From Nocardioides limicola (lineage in GTDB: Bacteria > Actinomycetota > Actinomycetes > Propionibacteriales > Nocardioidaceae), in the NCBI RefSeq assembly GCF_016827675.1, contig NZ_JAERJA010000006.1, positions 124,001 through 188,000 of the forward strand: a stretch of DNA of 64,000 nucleotides. The letters run 5' to 3'. Shown one piece after another: positions 36,571 through 45,192 of this stretch (position 1 is the stretch's first letter; the number at the start of each line of letters is the position of its first letter). The notes under the pieces were generated by a model. It saw only the letters and a program-made list of their open reading frames with translations. It had not been told where the DNA came from and did not search any database. A program made the translations under genes and the position numbers.

Positions 36571-38088
36571 ATGGAAACTCTCGATCACGTGCTCTACGGC
36601 TTCGGGGTCGCCCTGCAGCCGGAGAACCTGCTGTTCGTGCTGATCGGTGTGCTCGTCGGCACCATCATCGGCATCCTGCCCGGTCTGGGGCCGATGAGCG
36701 CGATCGCGCTGATGATCCCGATCGCCTTCGGGATGGACCCGACCCCGGCCATCATCATGCTCGCCGGCGTCTACTACGGCGCCATCTTCGGTGGCTCCAC
36801 GTCCTCGATCCTGCTGAACGCACCCGGAGTGGCAGGCACCGTCGCGACATCGTTCGACGGCTATCCGATGGCCCGCAACGGTGAGGCCGGCAAGGCGTTG
36901 GCGATCGCGGCCATCAGCTCCTTCGTGGGTGGCACCATCGGCATCGTCGGACTGATGCTGATCGCTCCCGGCCTGTCCGGGATCGCGGTCAGCTTCGGCC
37001 CCGCGGAGTACTTCGCCCTGATGGTGCTGGGGCTGACCGCCGTGGTCACCCTGGCCGGCAAGAACGTGACCAAGGGTCTGATCGCCGCCGTGTTCGGGGT
37101 GATCGTCGCCCTGGTCGGCATCGACGGCCAGACGGCGACGCTGCGGTTCACGTTCGGCCTCTCCGAGCTCTACGAAGGGATCGAGTTCCTGATCGTGGCG
37201 CTGGGCCTCTTCGCACTCGCCGAGGTGTTCGTGATGATCGCCCGGCGCGGCGCGGGCAGTGAGTTCCGACGGGTCACCTCGCTGCGGCTGAGCCGCAAGG
37301 AGGTCACCGCGATCGCGCCGCCAACCCTGCGCGGCTCGGTGCTCGGCTTCTTCGTCGGCGTGCTGCCCGGGGCCGGAGCCACGGTGGCCTCGTTCCTGTC
37401 GTACTCGATGGAGAAGCGGATCGCCCGCGACGGTGACACGTTCGGGAAGGGCAACATCAAGGGCGTGGCCGCGCCGGAGTCGGCCAACAACGCCGCCTGT
37501 GTGGGTTCGTTCGTGCCGCTGCTGACGCTGGGGGTGCCTGGTTCGGGTACGACGGCGATCCTGCTGGGCGCGCTGTTGGTCCTGAACGTGCAGCCCGGAC
37601 CGCTGATGCTGTCGGATCGGCCCGAGGTGTTCTGGGGCGTGGTGGCCAGCATGTACATCGGCACCCTGGTGCTGTTGCTGCTGAACCTGCCGCTGATCCC
37701 GCTCTTCGCCAAGGTGTTGAAGACACCGCGGGCGATGCTGATCCCGCTGGTGGTCGTCTTCTGTGTGGTCGGCGTCTACGGGCTCAGCTTCTCCACCTTC
37801 GACCTGTGGCTGTTGCTGGGCTTCGGTGTCATCGGGTTCGCGATGCGTGCCAACGGATTCCCCGCCGCACCGATGATCCTCGGCCTGATCCTGGGAGGCC
37901 TGATGGAACGCTCGCTGCGTCAGGCGCTGCAGATCTCCGGCGGCGACTGGACGGTCTTCGCGACCAAGCCGATCCCGGCCGCGCTGCTCGCCCTCGCGGT
38001 GCTGTCGCTGCTGCCGGCCGTGTTGGCCACGGTGCGCCGGCGCAGGGGCAAGGATGTGGTGGAGTTGGTCGAGCAGCGACGCGGATGA
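36571..38088 (+). CDS. tctA: Tripartite tricarboxylate transporter large permease (TctA)
   Basis: 505 aa, about eleven to twelve membrane helices. TctA signatures are VLVGTIIGILPGLGPMSAIAL near residue 30, YGAIFGGSTSSILLNAPG near 69, and GVLPGAGATVASFLSYSMEK near 270, followed by PESANNAACVGSFVPLL. GAGGAGG precedes GTG 36568 and ATG 36571; the ATG has the better spacing. It is the transport channel energised by the proton or sodium gradient. Confidence 0.94.
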   Translation: METLDHVLYGFGVALQPENLLFVLIGVLVGTIIGILPGLGPMSAIALMIPIAFGMDPTPAIIMLAGVYYGAIFGGSTSSILLNAPGVAGTVATSFDGYPMARNGEAGKALAIAAISSFVGGTIGIVGLMLIAPGLSGIAVSFGPAEYFALMVLGLTAVVTLAGKNVTKGLIAAVFGVIVALVGIDGQTATLRFTFGLSELYEGIEFLIVALGLFALAEVFVMIARRGAGSEFRRVTSLRLSRKEVTAIAPPTLRGSVLGFFVGVLPGAGATVASFLSYSMEKRIARDGDTFGKGNIKGVAAPESANNAACVGSFVPLLTLGVPGSGTTAILLGALLVLNVQPGPLMLSDRPEVFWGVVASMYIGTLVLLLLNLPLIPLFAKVLKTPRAMLIPLVVVFCVVGVYGLSFSTFDLWLLLGFGVIGFAMRANGFPAAPMILGLILGGLMERSLRQALQISGGDWTVFATKPIPAALLALAVLSLLPAVLATVRRRRGKDVVELVEQRRG

Positions 38089-38091
38089 GAG

Positions 38092-39063
38092 GTGACGGAC
38101 CGGATGCGCCCACCCCGATGGCGTCTGCTGGCCACGGCATTGCTCGTGGCCAGCAGTCTGGCCGGGTGCGCCGCACAGGACCGCGAGCCGCTGCGGATCG
38201 TCGTACCCAACCCGCCGGGAGGTGGGTACGACGTGACCGCCCGGGTGGTGGCGGCCGCGCTGATCGACGACGGCACCGCGGCGAGGGTCACCAACCTCAG
38301 CGGTGAGGAGGGCCTGGTCGCGGTGACCAGGATCGCCCTCGAGGACGGTGAGACGAACCTGCTGCTGCAGATGGGGCTCGGGCTGGTCGCGAACGCTCAC
38401 ACCGGTGGACGATCGGCCGATCTGGAGGCGCTCACCCCGATCGCGCTGGTGCTCACCGAGCCCAACGCGTTGATGGTGGCGCGTGACTCCCCGTTCGAGT
38501 CGGTGGAGCAGCTGCTCACCGTGTTGCGCAGCGACCCGGAGGCGGTCGTCCTCGGGGGCGGCTCCTTCCCGGGCGGGCCGGACCATCAGGCAGCGCTGGC
38601 GGTGGCGGACGGACTGGGACTGCCGCTGGGCCGGCTCAGCTACCAGCCCCACGACGGCGGCGGCGAGATGCTGGCCTCACTCGTCGCCGGGCGGATCGAC
38701 GTGGCGGTGGCGGGCACCGCCCAGCACCTGTCCCAGATCCAGGCCGGGGAGCTGCGGGTGCTGGCCGTGACCGGGGCTGCCCGGGTGCCTGGCGTCGACG
38801 CGCCAACGTTGCTCGAGGCCGGCGTCGACGTGCAGTTCGAGAACTGGCGCGGTCTGCTCGCGCCGGGCGGCCTTAGCGAGGAGCAGCGCGATCGCCTGGT
38901 CGAGTTGCTGGAGCGGGCCCGGCGCACCTCGACGTGGCAGGAGGCGGTGGCCCGCAACGGATGGTCGGAGTCGTGGCTGACCGGGGACGAGTTCGGCGAG
39001 TTCCTGGAGCAGGAGCGGATCCGGGTGGCCGCGCTCCTGGAGGCCGTCGGGCCCGTCGACTGA
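38092..39063 (+). CDS. Second TctC-like substrate-binding lipoprotein
   Basis: 323 aa from GTG; an ATG 12 bp later is also possible. Lipobox LAGC near residue 25. Family matches are LRIVVPNPPGGGYDVTAR, VLGGGSFPGGPDHQAALA, YQPHDGGGEMLASLVAGRIDVAVAG, and WRGLLAPGGLSEEQ. Compared with the first TctC it has an altered loop in place of the NKPGAGG segment (TNLSGEEGLVA), so ligand preference probably differs. Its position right after tctA suggests one permease served by two receptors, or a receptor used for signalling. Confidence 0.88.
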   Translation: MTDRMRPPRWRLLATALLVASSLAGCAAQDREPLRIVVPNPPGGGYDVTARVVAAALIDDGTAARVTNLSGEEGLVAVTRIALEDGETNLLLQMGLGLVANAHTGGRSADLEALTPIALVLTEPNALMVARDSPFESVEQLLTVLRSDPEAVVLGGGSFPGGPDHQAALAVADGLGLPLGRLSYQPHDGGGEMLASLVAGRIDVAVAGTAQHLSQIQAGELRVLAVTGAARVPGVDAPTLLEAGVDVQFENWRGLLAPGGLSEEQRDRLVELLERARRTSTWQEAVARNGWSESWLTGDEFGEFLEQERIRVAALLEAVGPVD

Positions 39064-39075
39064 GCGGGCTGCCGG

Positions 39076-39927
39076 TCAGCTCGGGTGCGGCTGGAAGGTC
39101 GCGCCGCCGTCGGTGGAGCGCCACAGTGCCCCGCGGGCAGCGGCGTACACGGTCGAGCCGTCCACGGCGTACAGCGCCTCCGGAGCCCCCGCCAACTGAC
39201 CGACTCGGGTGAAGCCGGCGTCGGTGGGGGCCCGGACGAAGACGGTGCCGCCGGGGTCGACGCCGACGAGCGTGCCGTCCTCGGCCCAACTCAGCAGCAG
39301 CAGTTGCGGGGCCGGTTCGAGAGCCGAGAAGGAGCGACCACCATCACTGCTCGCCAGGACGCCGCGGGGGGTGGTGGCCAGGAGGGTGTCGGCGTCGTCG
39401 GGGCTGACCGCGACGTCGATCATCGGTTCTGTCGATCGAACCTCCCAGTCGACGAGATCGGTGCTGACCAGCAGCTGTCCGCTCATCGCGTCCACGCCGT
39501 ACGCCGTCCCGTGCCGGTAGGTGAGGGCGTGGAAGTCGACCTCGCCCGACAGTGACCGGGTGGTCCACGTCTGGCCGCCGTCGGTGGACTCGATCAGGCC
39601 GAGGGGGTTGAGTGCGTCGTCACCGGGCCCCGGATGGCCGCTGCCCAGGAAGTGGCCCGGGCCGATGATGGTGAACCCCATGAAGTCGCGGATCAGGCCC
39701 GCGACCGGTCCCTCGATGCTGTCGCCGTCGACGGGGACCGTGAACAGTCCGTGATGGCTGCCGACGTACAGGGTCCCGTCGGCCGGGTCCACTCCCAGCC
39801 CGTGCACGTGGGCGAGTTGGGCTCGGGTCGACGGCTGGCTCTGGCCGTCGCTGTCGGGGGACGAGCAGCCGACGGATGCGCTCAGTGCCACGACCGTCAG
39901 CATTGCTGCCCAGCCTGCTCGTCTCAT
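39076..39927 (-). CDS. BNR/sialidase-like beta-propeller lipoprotein (F510_1955-type)
   Basis: 283 aa. The lipoprotein signal ends near Cys 21 (SASVGCSS). The mature part starts AHVHGLGVDPADGTLYVGSHHGLF and has repeated Asp-box motifs: STDGGQTWTT, SSDGGRSFSAL, and STDGGATFQPHPS at the C-terminus. These mark a beta-propeller of the type annotated as glycosylhydrolase or sialidase-like. No catalytic set of sialidase Arg residues is visible, so enzymatic activity is doubtful. It is probably an extracytoplasmic binding or scaffold protein. Confidence 0.82.
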   Translation of the reverse strand: MRRAGWAAMLTVVALSASVGCSSPDSDGQSQPSTRAQLAHVHGLGVDPADGTLYVGSHHGLFTVPVDGDSIEGPVAGLIRDFMGFTIIGPGHFLGSGHPGPGDDALNPLGLIESTDGGQTWTTRSLSGEVDFHALTYRHGTAYGVDAMSGQLLVSTDLVDWEVRSTEPMIDVAVSPDDADTLLATTPRGVLASSDGGRSFSALEPAPQLLLLSWAEDGTLVGVDPGGTVFVRAPTDAGFTRVGQLAGAPEALYAVDGSTVYAAARGALWRSTDGGATFQPHPS

Positions 39928-40033
39928 CGAACCTCCTGACTCTGGACCCTAGCCGTGCACTGGACGCACCTGGTCGTGGGTCTGGCGCGGTGGTCACGCC
40001 TTCGCTAGCGTGACCAGGAGATCGGAGGCAACG

Positions 40034-40942
40034 ATGCCGAAGCCGCACCGCAATGCTGGGCTCGACCCGGAGACCGACTATCTGGAGATGGGGCGCAATC
40101 TGGCGCTCTACGACTTCCCGTGGGACATGAACCAGGCGCTCTCGCTGGCGCTGTTCCGGACCTACGCGGTGCCCAGCGTCGGCCGGCTCCTGCATGACAC
40201 CGGCGAGTTCACCGAGCGGCCGCAGAAGCGCTACGACGACACCGGGTTGTTGTTGGAGGCGCCGATCACCGACGGCTTCGACAGCGAGCGTGGTCGGGCC
40301 GCGATCCGGCGGATCAACCAGATGCATCGGATGTACGACATCTCCAACGACGACATGCGCTACGTGCTGACCACCTTCGTGGTGGTGCCGAAGCGGTGGC
40401 TCGACGATTTCGGGTGGCGGCGACTCACCGACGACGAGGTGCTCGCCTCGGTGCGCTACTACCAGGCCCTCGGGCGTCACCTGGGCATCCAGGGCATCCC
40501 GGGCGACTATGACGAGTTCGCCCAGGTGATGGACGACTACGAGCGCGAACACTTCGCCTTCGATGCCGGCGCCCGGGCGGTGGCCGACTCGACCCTGCGG
40601 CTGATGACCACCTTCTATCCGCGACCGGTGCGGCCGTTCGCTGCCCTGTTCGCCCGCGGCGTGATGGACCGACCGCTGCTGGCTGCCTTCGGGTACGACG
40701 ACCCCGGCCCGCTGGTGCGGCTGCTGGCCAGGACCAGCCTCAAGGCCCGAGCCAAGGTGGTGGCCCGGATGCCCGCCCGGCGTACCCCCAAGCACGTCAT
40801 CGATCTGCCCTGGGTGCGCAGCTACCCCGACGGGTACGACGTGACCGAGCTCGGCACCTTCGCGCCCGGCTGCCCGGTCCAGCATCGGGCCGAGCAGCCT
40901 CGGGCCGACGAGCATCGGGCCGAGCAGCATCGGGCCAGCTGA
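40034..40942 (+). CDS. MpaB family oxygenase (DUF2236) with repeat tail
   Basis: 302 aa from the ATG preceded by CGGAGGCA. The body resembles DUF2236/MpaB proteins, haem-type oxygenases related to latex-clearing protein: IRRINQMHRMYDISNDDMRYVL, VVPKRWLDDFGWRRLTDDEV, and a long C-terminal helical part. The last 20 residues are four tandem pentapeptides (QHRAE, QPRAD, EHRAE, QHRAS) encoded by a 15-bp repeat, an unstructured charged tail not expected in the family. The substrate is unknown. Confidence 0.8.
   Translation: MPKPHRNAGLDPETDYLEMGRNLALYDFPWDMNQALSLALFRTYAVPSVGRLLHDTGEFTERPQKRYDDTGLLLEAPITDGFDSERGRAAIRRINQMHRMYDISNDDMRYVLTTFVVVPKRWLDDFGWRRLTDDEVLASVRYYQALGRHLGIQGIPGDYDEFAQVMDDYEREHFAFDAGARAVADSTLRLMTTFYPRPVRPFAALFARGVMDRPLLAAFGYDDPGPLVRLLARTSLKARAKVVARMPARRTPKHVIDLPWVRSYPDGYDVTELGTFAPGCPVQHRAEQPRADEHRAEQHRAS
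40880..40939 (+). repeat. Coding 15-bp tandem repeat (four units)
   Basis: Four near-identical 15-bp units, CAGCATCGGGCCGAG-like, at the 3' end of the MpaB-type gene. Being a multiple of three, copy-number changes would keep the reading frame. Confidence 0.85.
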
Positions 40943-40948
40943 ACAATC

Positions 40949-40954
40949 TAGGCT
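40949..40954 (+). promoter_or_regulatory. Candidate -10 for a leaderless small membrane gene
   Basis: TAGGCT lies 7 nt before the ATG at 40962; no Shine-Dalgarno is present between them. Confidence 0.5.
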
Positions 40955-40961
40955 GTCCGTC

Positions 40962-41237
40962 ATGACGAATTCAGGGGACTCGGGCCAGGAGAGCGTCCGC
41001 GACGTCGGTCGCTCGTTCCTGCGCAACGCACTCGATGATCTGGGCTTCGAGGTCCAGGTGGCGCTGATCGCCCTCGCGGTCATCGTGCCCTGCGGAGTGG
41101 TCGGCTACCTGGTGGGCAGCGTCGACGGTGCCATCATCGGCGCCCTCGTCGGCGTGGGGCTGTTGGTCGTCGGGGTGGCCGTCGTCGCGGTGTCGTGGCT
41201 TCGCGAGGTCGTGAGCGCACGGCGCGGTCGGCGGTAG
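40962..41237 (+). CDS. Small two-helix membrane protein, unknown function
   Basis: 91 aa. A polar N-terminus of about 30 residues is followed by two hydrophobic helices (about 33-52 and 56-78, glycine-rich turn SVDGAIIGALVG) and a basic end (RRGRR). No family recognised. The TAGGCT element and absent Shine-Dalgarno suggest leaderless expression, which supports it as a real gene. It converges on the WXG100-like gene with a 1-bp gap. Confidence 0.65.
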   Translation: MTNSGDSGQESVRDVGRSFLRNALDDLGFEVQVALIALAVIVPCGVVGYLVGSVDGAIIGALVGVGLLVVGVAVVAVSWLREVVSARRGRR

Positions 41238-41238
41238 G

Positions 41239-41994
41239 TCAGTCAGCGGCAGGTCCCGGGACACCTGGGGGCTCATATCCGAGCCGCAGCTTCGTGAGCT
41301 CCCAGGCGGGCCGTTTGAAGTTGCCCTCCAGTCCGGTGACCTGGCGGACGATCGGCTTCTCGATGAGTGCCTTCCAGAGGAACTTCTTCTTGAAGCCCAA
41401 CCCCTTCACGAATGCCTGGTACGCCTTCAGAGACGCCTTGATGCGGTTCAACGCGGCTGCAACCTTCGTCAGCAAATTGGCGATCTTGACGCCGGTGACC
41501 CCGGCCTTCGAGGCCGCAGTTGCTGCCCCGGCCACGGCTGACGCTCCCAGCGTGACGATGGCCAGGGCAGCGGAGACGGCGAGCGAGATGATCGCCCACT
41601 GGATCAGTTCCCAGATCAGGTCCTTGATCAACTGCTCGGCCTGACGCACCTCGCCGGACGCTTCGTCGAGGAATCCGCCGACGTTGGTCATCTGCTCGGC
41701 GATCTCGTCGATCTGACCAGCGAGGTCATTCACCGCGACGGAGAATGCGTCCTGGGCGTGGCCCTCCCATCCGGTACTGGTCTGCGCAGAACAGTCCCGC
41801 TGCAGGTCACCTACGTGACGCATCTGCCGAGCCATCTCTCGCCATTGGTCTGCGGTGGCGTGCACCGAGTCGGCATCACCGATGACGGACTCCCACTTCT
41901 CCACCAGCGGATTCACCAGGGGCTTCATCAGGGCATAGATGTCACCCAGGAGCCCACTCATCCAACTTTCGGTCTGGGCTTGAGCGGTGCTCAT
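41239..41994 (-). CDS. WXG100-like protein with long C-terminal extension
   Basis: 251 aa. The first 110 or so residues are helical with the W-x-G turn in STGWEGHAQDAF near residue 73, typical of type VII secretion substrates. An unusually long extension follows: an Ala-rich hydrophobic stretch (IISLAVSAALAIVTLGASA, AGAATAASK) and a basic C-terminal segment (FKKKFLWKAL, VRQVTGLEGN). In polymorphic-toxin loci such a middle region links a WXG domain to a toxin. Here the end is too short for a recognised toxin. It is coupled to the preceding gene by ATGA. Confidence 0.75.
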   Translation of the reverse strand: MSTAQAQTESWMSGLLGDIYALMKPLVNPLVEKWESVIGDADSVHATADQWREMARQMRHVGDLQRDCSAQTSTGWEGHAQDAFSVAVNDLAGQIDEIAEQMTNVGGFLDEASGEVRQAEQLIKDLIWELIQWAIISLAVSAALAIVTLGASAVAGAATAASKAGVTGVKIANLLTKVAAALNRIKASLKAYQAFVKGLGFKKKFLWKALIEKPIVRQVTGLEGNFKRPAWELTKLRLGYEPPGVPGPAAD

Positions 41995-42314
41995 GACGAC
42001 TCTCCTCTGAGACGGTTGAAGACATCCGCGACCTGCTCGTCGGTCCGTGCGAAGTCCTCCTTCACATCCCGGACGGCGTCGGAGACCGCGTCGCACAACT
42101 CGACCAGGTCAGCGAGGTTCTCCTGGGTGGCGGCGGTGGCCTCGCCGAACGCTGCCTCGATCTCGGACGAGGGCAGGATCTTGCCCAAGGCGCCCGGCGC
42201 GATGGTGGCTTGCCGTCGGAGTTGCTCGATCCTCTTCGCTCGGTCAGCACAGTCGCGCTGGTCCTCGGCGGCGCGGTCGAGGGTCCGATACTCCGCGTAC
42301 AACATCCCGGACAT
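41991..42314 (-). CDS. Small helical WXG-like / ESX-associated protein
   Basis: 107 aa, almost entirely helical, with a central turn (APGALGKILPSSEIEAAFG) between two amphipathic helices. No W-x-G triplet is visible, but size, composition and position between a YbaB-like gene and a WXG100-like gene fit the companion proteins of type VII secretion cassettes. Both gene junctions overlap. Function inferred from context only. Confidence 0.6.
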   Translation of the reverse strand: MSGMLYAEYRTLDRAAEDQRDCADRAKRIEQLRRQATIAPGALGKILPSSEIEAAFGEATAATQENLADLVELCDAVSDAVRDVKEDFARTDEQVADVFNRLRGESS

Positions 42315-42709
42315 CAGCCGGACTCCCCGCGGAGCTGTGCCAACTGCTCGCGAACGTCGCGTCGGTCGGAATCGGACACGGTCCCCCGCAGCATGGCGTC
42401 GAGTTCCTCGGCCGGGACCACCGAGCCGACAATCCGGCGAAGTTGCTCTGCCGCCTGCACCGTTGCCTCCGCGATGGTCGTCATGATCATGGAAGCCAAC
42501 TCGCTGCCACGCTGTGCCAATGCCTCGTCGGCGATCTCGAGATGCAGCGGCATCCCTGCCGCGGTGACCCGCACTTTGATCGATCCGTGCAGTGCGGTGG
42601 CTTCGCCGAACACCTGGGCGACCTGCTCCTGCATCTCCTGGAGTGCCTCCAGGTTCGCGATTCCCTCGCGGCGCAACCGCTCGGACCAGTCCTGGACGTC
42701 GTCTGTCAT
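42314..42709 (-). CDS. YbaB/EbfC family protein of a WXG cassette
   Basis: 131 aa. Pattern LQEMQEQVAQVFGEATA, then IKVRVTAAGMPLHLEIADEALAQR, matches the YbaB/EbfC fold (helix, beta strands, helix). Proteins of this family accompany ESX substrate genes in actinobacteria (EspL-like), distinct from the recombination-linked YbaB. The start ATG follows GAGGGAA. It is the first gene of the three-gene cassette. No EccC/EccD secretion machinery occurs in the window, so export would depend on a locus elsewhere. Confidence 0.75.
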   Translation of the reverse strand: MTDDVQDWSERLRREGIANLEALQEMQEQVAQVFGEATALHGSIKVRVTAAGMPLHLEIADEALAQRGSELASMIMTTIAEATVQAAEQLRRIVGSVVPAEELDAMLRGTVSDSDRRDVREQLAQLRGESG

Positions 42710-42837
42710 GTTTCCCTCAGTTCTCGCTCGGTAGGTCAATGGTGGTCTACCCGGTCTAGTGCCGTTTGAAACCTCCAGCGCGGAGGCTTGTTTCCAGGCG
42801 GGGTGTCCCATGGCCAGCGACGGCCTGCGCCGACACC

Positions 42838-42843
42838 TAGGCT
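42838..42843 (+). promoter_or_regulatory. Candidate -10 for a leaderless NagD-like gene
   Basis: TAGGCT ends 6 nt before the ATG at 42850, in the arrangement seen upstream of other genes in this window. No -35 was convincing. Confidence 0.5.
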
Positions 42844-42849
42844 GAGGCC

Positions 42850-43629
42850 ATGGGACGACGCGTGGACGTGGAATGCTGGCTCACCGACATGGACGGGGTG
42901 TTGGTGCACGAGCACGACCCGCTGCCCGGCGCGGCGGAGCTGCTGGGCCGGTGGGAGGCCGAGCAGACGCCGTACCTGGTGCTCACCAACAACTCGATCT
43001 TCACCGCGCGTGACCTCTCCGCGCGGCTGCGGGCGTCCGGCCTGCACGTGCCCGAGGAGCGGATCTGGACCTCGGCGCTGGCCACGGCCGACTTCCTGCG
43101 TCAGCAACTGCCCGGCGGCACCGCGTTCGTGATCGGCGAGGCGGGCATCCTCACCGCCCTGCACGACGCCGGCTTCGTGATGACCGAGACCGACCCGGAC
43201 TTCGTGGTGGTGGGGGAGACCCGCAACTACTCGTTCGAGGCGATCACCAAGGCGATCCGGCTGATCGGCAACGGGGCCCGGTTCATCGTCACCAACCCTG
43301 ACGCGACCGGCCCCAGCGCCGAGGGGCCGTTGCCGGCTACCGGTGCCATCGCGGCGCTGATCACCAAGGCCACCGGCAAGGAACCGTACGTCGTGGGCAA
43401 GCCGAACCCGATGATGTTCCGCTCGGCGTTGAACAAGATCGGCGCCCACTCGGAGAACACGGCGATGATCGGCGACCGGATGGACACCGACATCGTGGCC
43501 GGTATCGAGGCCGGCCTGCACACGGTGCTGGTGCTGACCGGGATCAGTGACCGGGCCGAGATGGAGAAGTTCCCGTTCCGCCCCGACGAGGTCATCGACG
43601 GCGTACACGAACTGGTCTCCTCGGATTGA
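42850..43629 (+). CDS. HAD-IIA family phosphatase (NagD-like)
   Basis: 259 aa. HAD motif I is WLTDMDGVLVHE near residue 12 (nucleophile and acid Asp), motif II TNNS near 52, motif III lysine in VVGKPNPMMF near 182, and motif IV GDRMDTDIVAG near 208. The IIA-type cap lies between motifs II and III. NagD enzymes dephosphorylate small sugar phosphates or nucleotides. It appears to be a stand-alone gene with a leaderless promoter. Confidence 0.92.
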   Translation: MGRRVDVECWLTDMDGVLVHEHDPLPGAAELLGRWEAEQTPYLVLTNNSIFTARDLSARLRASGLHVPEERIWTSALATADFLRQQLPGGTAFVIGEAGILTALHDAGFVMTETDPDFVVVGETRNYSFEAITKAIRLIGNGARFIVTNPDATGPSAEGPLPATGAIAALITKATGKEPYVVGKPNPMMFRSALNKIGAHSENTAMIGDRMDTDIVAGIEAGLHTVLVLTGISDRAEMEKFPFRPDEVIDGVHELVSSD

Positions 43630-43634
43630 CTGCC

Positions 43635-43689
43635 TTCCCGTACGTGCGGCTCGCTGAGAGGCACTCAGATGGTGCGGAACGTACGGGAA
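43635..43689. terminator. Bidirectional terminator-like inverted repeat
   Basis: Arms TTCCCGTACGT (43635-43645) and ACGTACGGGAA (43679-43689) are perfect 11-bp complements. Their 33-nt interior holds a second small hairpin (CTGAG, AGGCA, CTCAG). It fills the gap between two convergent genes, the expected place for a shared terminator. No long U-tract follows on either strand. Confidence 0.6.
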
Positions 43690-43702
43690 TCGCGCTCCGA
43701 GA

Positions 43703-45181
43703 TCAGCCGGCGACCGATGCCCGGTGCTTGGGTGGGTTGCTGTACTCCAGCGCCGGGTGCTGCACCGACTCGGCGAACACCTTGCGGTCCCGGAAGTAGT
43801 TCATCTTCAGCTTCCACGGCTCCTGGGAGCCCTGCTTCGGGAACTGCTCCACGGCTCGAAGCACGTAGCCCGCAGCGAAGTCGAGGAAGGGTTCTTCGCC
43901 GACGCTGGGATCCTTCCGGGGCACCACCACGGACTGCCCGGTGTCGCGCATGTGCTGCAGCATCCGCACCACGTACTGACACACCAGGTCGGCCTTCAGG
44001 GTCCAGGAGGCATTGGTGTAGCCGACGATGAACGCGAAGTTCGGGATGCCGCTGAGCATCATCCCCTTGAACGCCATCGTGTCCGGCAGGTTCACCGTCT
44101 CCCCGTCGACGGCCAGCTCCGCACCGCCGAAGGCGATCAGGTTCAGGCCGGTGGCGGTGACGATGATGTCGGCCTCCAGCTCCTGCCCGGACTTGAGCAG
44201 GATCCCCTTCTCGGTGAACCGGTCGATGTGATCGGTGACCACGTCCACGGTGTGCTTGCGCAACGCCTTGAACAGATCGCCGCGCGGCACCAGGCACAGA
44301 CGCTGGTCCCAGGGGTCGTACGGCGGCTGGAAGTGGTCGTCGAACTTGATGTCGTCGGGCAGTTGCCGCTCCAGTAGCTTGCGGAGCAGGAACCGCGCCT
44401 CCTTGGGACGCTTGCGGCAGAACTCGTAGAACCCGATGTGCATCGCCAGGTAGCGGCCGCGCACCATCTTCGACGCCATCCGTTGCGGCAACGTGGTCAG
44501 CATCTTCTTCGCGACCGGGTCGGTCTCCGGCTGGCTGATGATGTACGTCGGGGTGCGCTGCAGCATGGTGACGTGGCCGGCCCCGGAGTTGGCCAGCGCC
44601 GGGATCAGCGTGACCGCGGTCGCCCCCGAGCCGATCACCACGACCCGCTTGCCGGCGTAGTCGAGGTCCTCGGGCCAGTGCTGGGGGTGCACGATCTGGC
44701 CGGCGAAGTCGTCGCGCCCCTCGAACTCGGGGGTGAAGCCCTCGTCGTAGCGGTAGTAGCCCGAGGTCGACATCAGGAAGTCGCAGGTGAGCTCGACGGT
44801 CTCGTCGGTGTCGGTGCGCTGCACGGTGAGCCGCCACCGAGCCGCGTTCGAGTCGAAGTCGGCGCGCAGCAGTTTGTGGTGGAAGAGGATGTGCTCGTCG
44901 ATGCCGTTCTCCGCGGCGGCCTCCTCCAGGTAGGCACGGATGTCGGCCCCGTCGGCGATCGCCTTCGTGCCGGTCCAGGCCTTCCACCGGAAGCCCAGGG
45001 TGTACATGTCGGAGTCCGACCGGACGCCGGGGTAGCGGAACAGGTCCCAGGTGCCGCCGAGGGCGTGCCGCATCTCCAGCACCGCATAGCTGGAGTCTGG
45101 GAACGCCTTGTTCAGGTGGTACGCCGCGTCGATGCCGGAGAGGCCGGCGCCCACGATGATGTGGTTGAAGTGTTGGGTCAT
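43703..45181 (-). CDS. EthA-like flavin-containing (Baeyer-Villiger) monooxygenase
   Basis: 492 aa, the length of EthA-type enzymes. FAD motif VGAGLSGIDAA near residue 11, then GGTWDLFRYPGVRSDSDMYTLGF near 43 as in EthA. A BVMO-fingerprint-like FAGQIVHPQHWPEDLDYAGK is near 165, the NADPH motif VVVIGSGATAVT near 187, and the ATG triplet in VTATGLNL near 336. It should oxidise ketones, thioamides or similar compounds using NADPH and O2. It is co-oriented with the SDR upstream (11-bp gap), giving an alcohol-to-ketone-to-ester pairing. The shortened homologue at 16.6 kb retains only part of this fold. Confidence 0.92.
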   Translation of the reverse strand: MTQHFNHIIVGAGLSGIDAAYHLNKAFPDSSYAVLEMRHALGGTWDLFRYPGVRSDSDMYTLGFRWKAWTGTKAIADGADIRAYLEEAAAENGIDEHILFHHKLLRADFDSNAARWRLTVQRTDTDETVELTCDFLMSTSGYYRYDEGFTPEFEGRDDFAGQIVHPQHWPEDLDYAGKRVVVIGSGATAVTLIPALANSGAGHVTMLQRTPTYIISQPETDPVAKKMLTTLPQRMASKMVRGRYLAMHIGFYEFCRKRPKEARFLLRKLLERQLPDDIKFDDHFQPPYDPWDQRLCLVPRGDLFKALRKHTVDVVTDHIDRFTEKGILLKSGQELEADIIVTATGLNLIAFGGAELAVDGETVNLPDTMAFKGMMLSGIPNFAFIVGYTNASWTLKADLVCQYVVRMLQHMRDTGQSVVVPRKDPSVGEEPFLDFAAGYVLRAVEQFPKQGSQEPWKLKMNYFRDRKVFAESVQHPALEYSNPPKHRASVAG

Positions 45182-45192
45182 GGCGTTCTCCT

